DNA of 40,868 nucleotides from Chloroflexota bacterium. GTDB lineage: Bacteria > Chloroflexota > Anaerolineae > Ardenticatenales > JAADHH01. The stretch spans positions 53,964 through 94,831 of the forward strand of contig JAADHH010000165.1 in NCBI GenBank assembly GCA_013151955.1. Reading direction: 5' to 3'. Made by a program: the position numbers and the translations under genes. The notes under the pieces were generated by a model. The model saw nothing but the letters and a program-made list of their open reading frames with translations. It did not search any database and was not told where the DNA came from. This document shows positions 40,148-40,868 of the stretch, in pieces (the first letter of the stretch is position 1; the number at the start of each line of letters is the position of its first letter).

Positions 40148-40868
<721 letters not shown>

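Overview
This 40.9-kb window is bacterial chromosomal DNA, moderately GC-rich, with mostly AGGAGG-type ribosome binding sites and sigma70-type promoters. Several features point to Chloroflexota, most likely an Anaerolineae-like lineage: secreted and lipoprotein-like products with Pro/Thr-rich linkers, a four-repeat 'TGH…FGYP' surface protein, an AmaP-like membrane protein, ScpB, many URO-D/corrinoid genes and Uma2 proteins. This placement is inferred from gene content; no rRNA or tRNA gene is visible.

Layout. 0.1-6.2 kb: a membrane-anchored multihaem cytochrome c, hpt, an amaP-like gene, a lipoprotein, scpB, ruvB and a Pro/Thr-linker membrane protein. 6.3-11.3 kb: a DUF362 protein that gains a Tat signal if its CTG start is accepted, a squalene-cyclase-repeat protein, an SDR oxidoreductase and the FGYP-repeat exported protein, which has a clear promoter and terminator. 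11.2-14.4 kb, minus strand: a ferric-reductase-like haem membrane protein, apbE, a Pro/Gly-rich single-pass protein and a membrane-anchored coiled-coil protein carrying a near-match to an ApbE flavinylation site. 14.5-26.8 kb, plus strand: a corrinoid methyl-transfer region. It has a DsrE-like protein, a CMD-family protein, two MtaA-like URO-D proteins with the H-x-C…C zinc triad, a Cys-rich protein, a corrinoid (B12-binding) protein, a RACo/RamA-like corrinoid activator with an added cyclic-nucleotide-binding domain, a protein of unknown function, and a ComA-type phosphosulfolactate synthase. This region is interrupted by a toxin-antitoxin-like pair, two YgiT-like zinc-knuckle genes and a divergent htrA. 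26.8-34.9 kb, minus strand: acnA, an ABC-2 exporter (permease plus ATPase) and a large hybrid histidine kinase. 35-40.9 kb, plus strand: ilvE, uma2, a small possibly frameshifted gene, ilvD, an RlmD/RumA-type rRNA methyltransferase, and the 5' part of ftsH, cut by the window end.

The most distinctive metabolic unit is the corrinoid/MtaA/RACo/ComA set. An MtaA-type enzyme next to the first enzyme of phosphoenolpyruvate-dependent coenzyme M synthesis raises the possibility of bacterial methyl-CoM or methyl-sulfonate chemistry. No ComB/ComC or recognised first methyltransferase is present here, so this is a hypothesis.

The intergenic DNA is the second striking feature. Almost every larger spacer holds a structured repeat: a 131-bp MITE-like element with 14-bp terminal inverted repeats and a perfect 8-bp target duplication; a second element with the same terminal repeat and an array of hairpins inside; four copies of a double palindrome; two copies of a CAGATT-type hairpin; and low-complexity arrays built from words such as GCAACACG, ACGTGCGAA and GATAGA, usually just upstream of gene starts. 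In three genes the repeat supplies the last codons and the stop.
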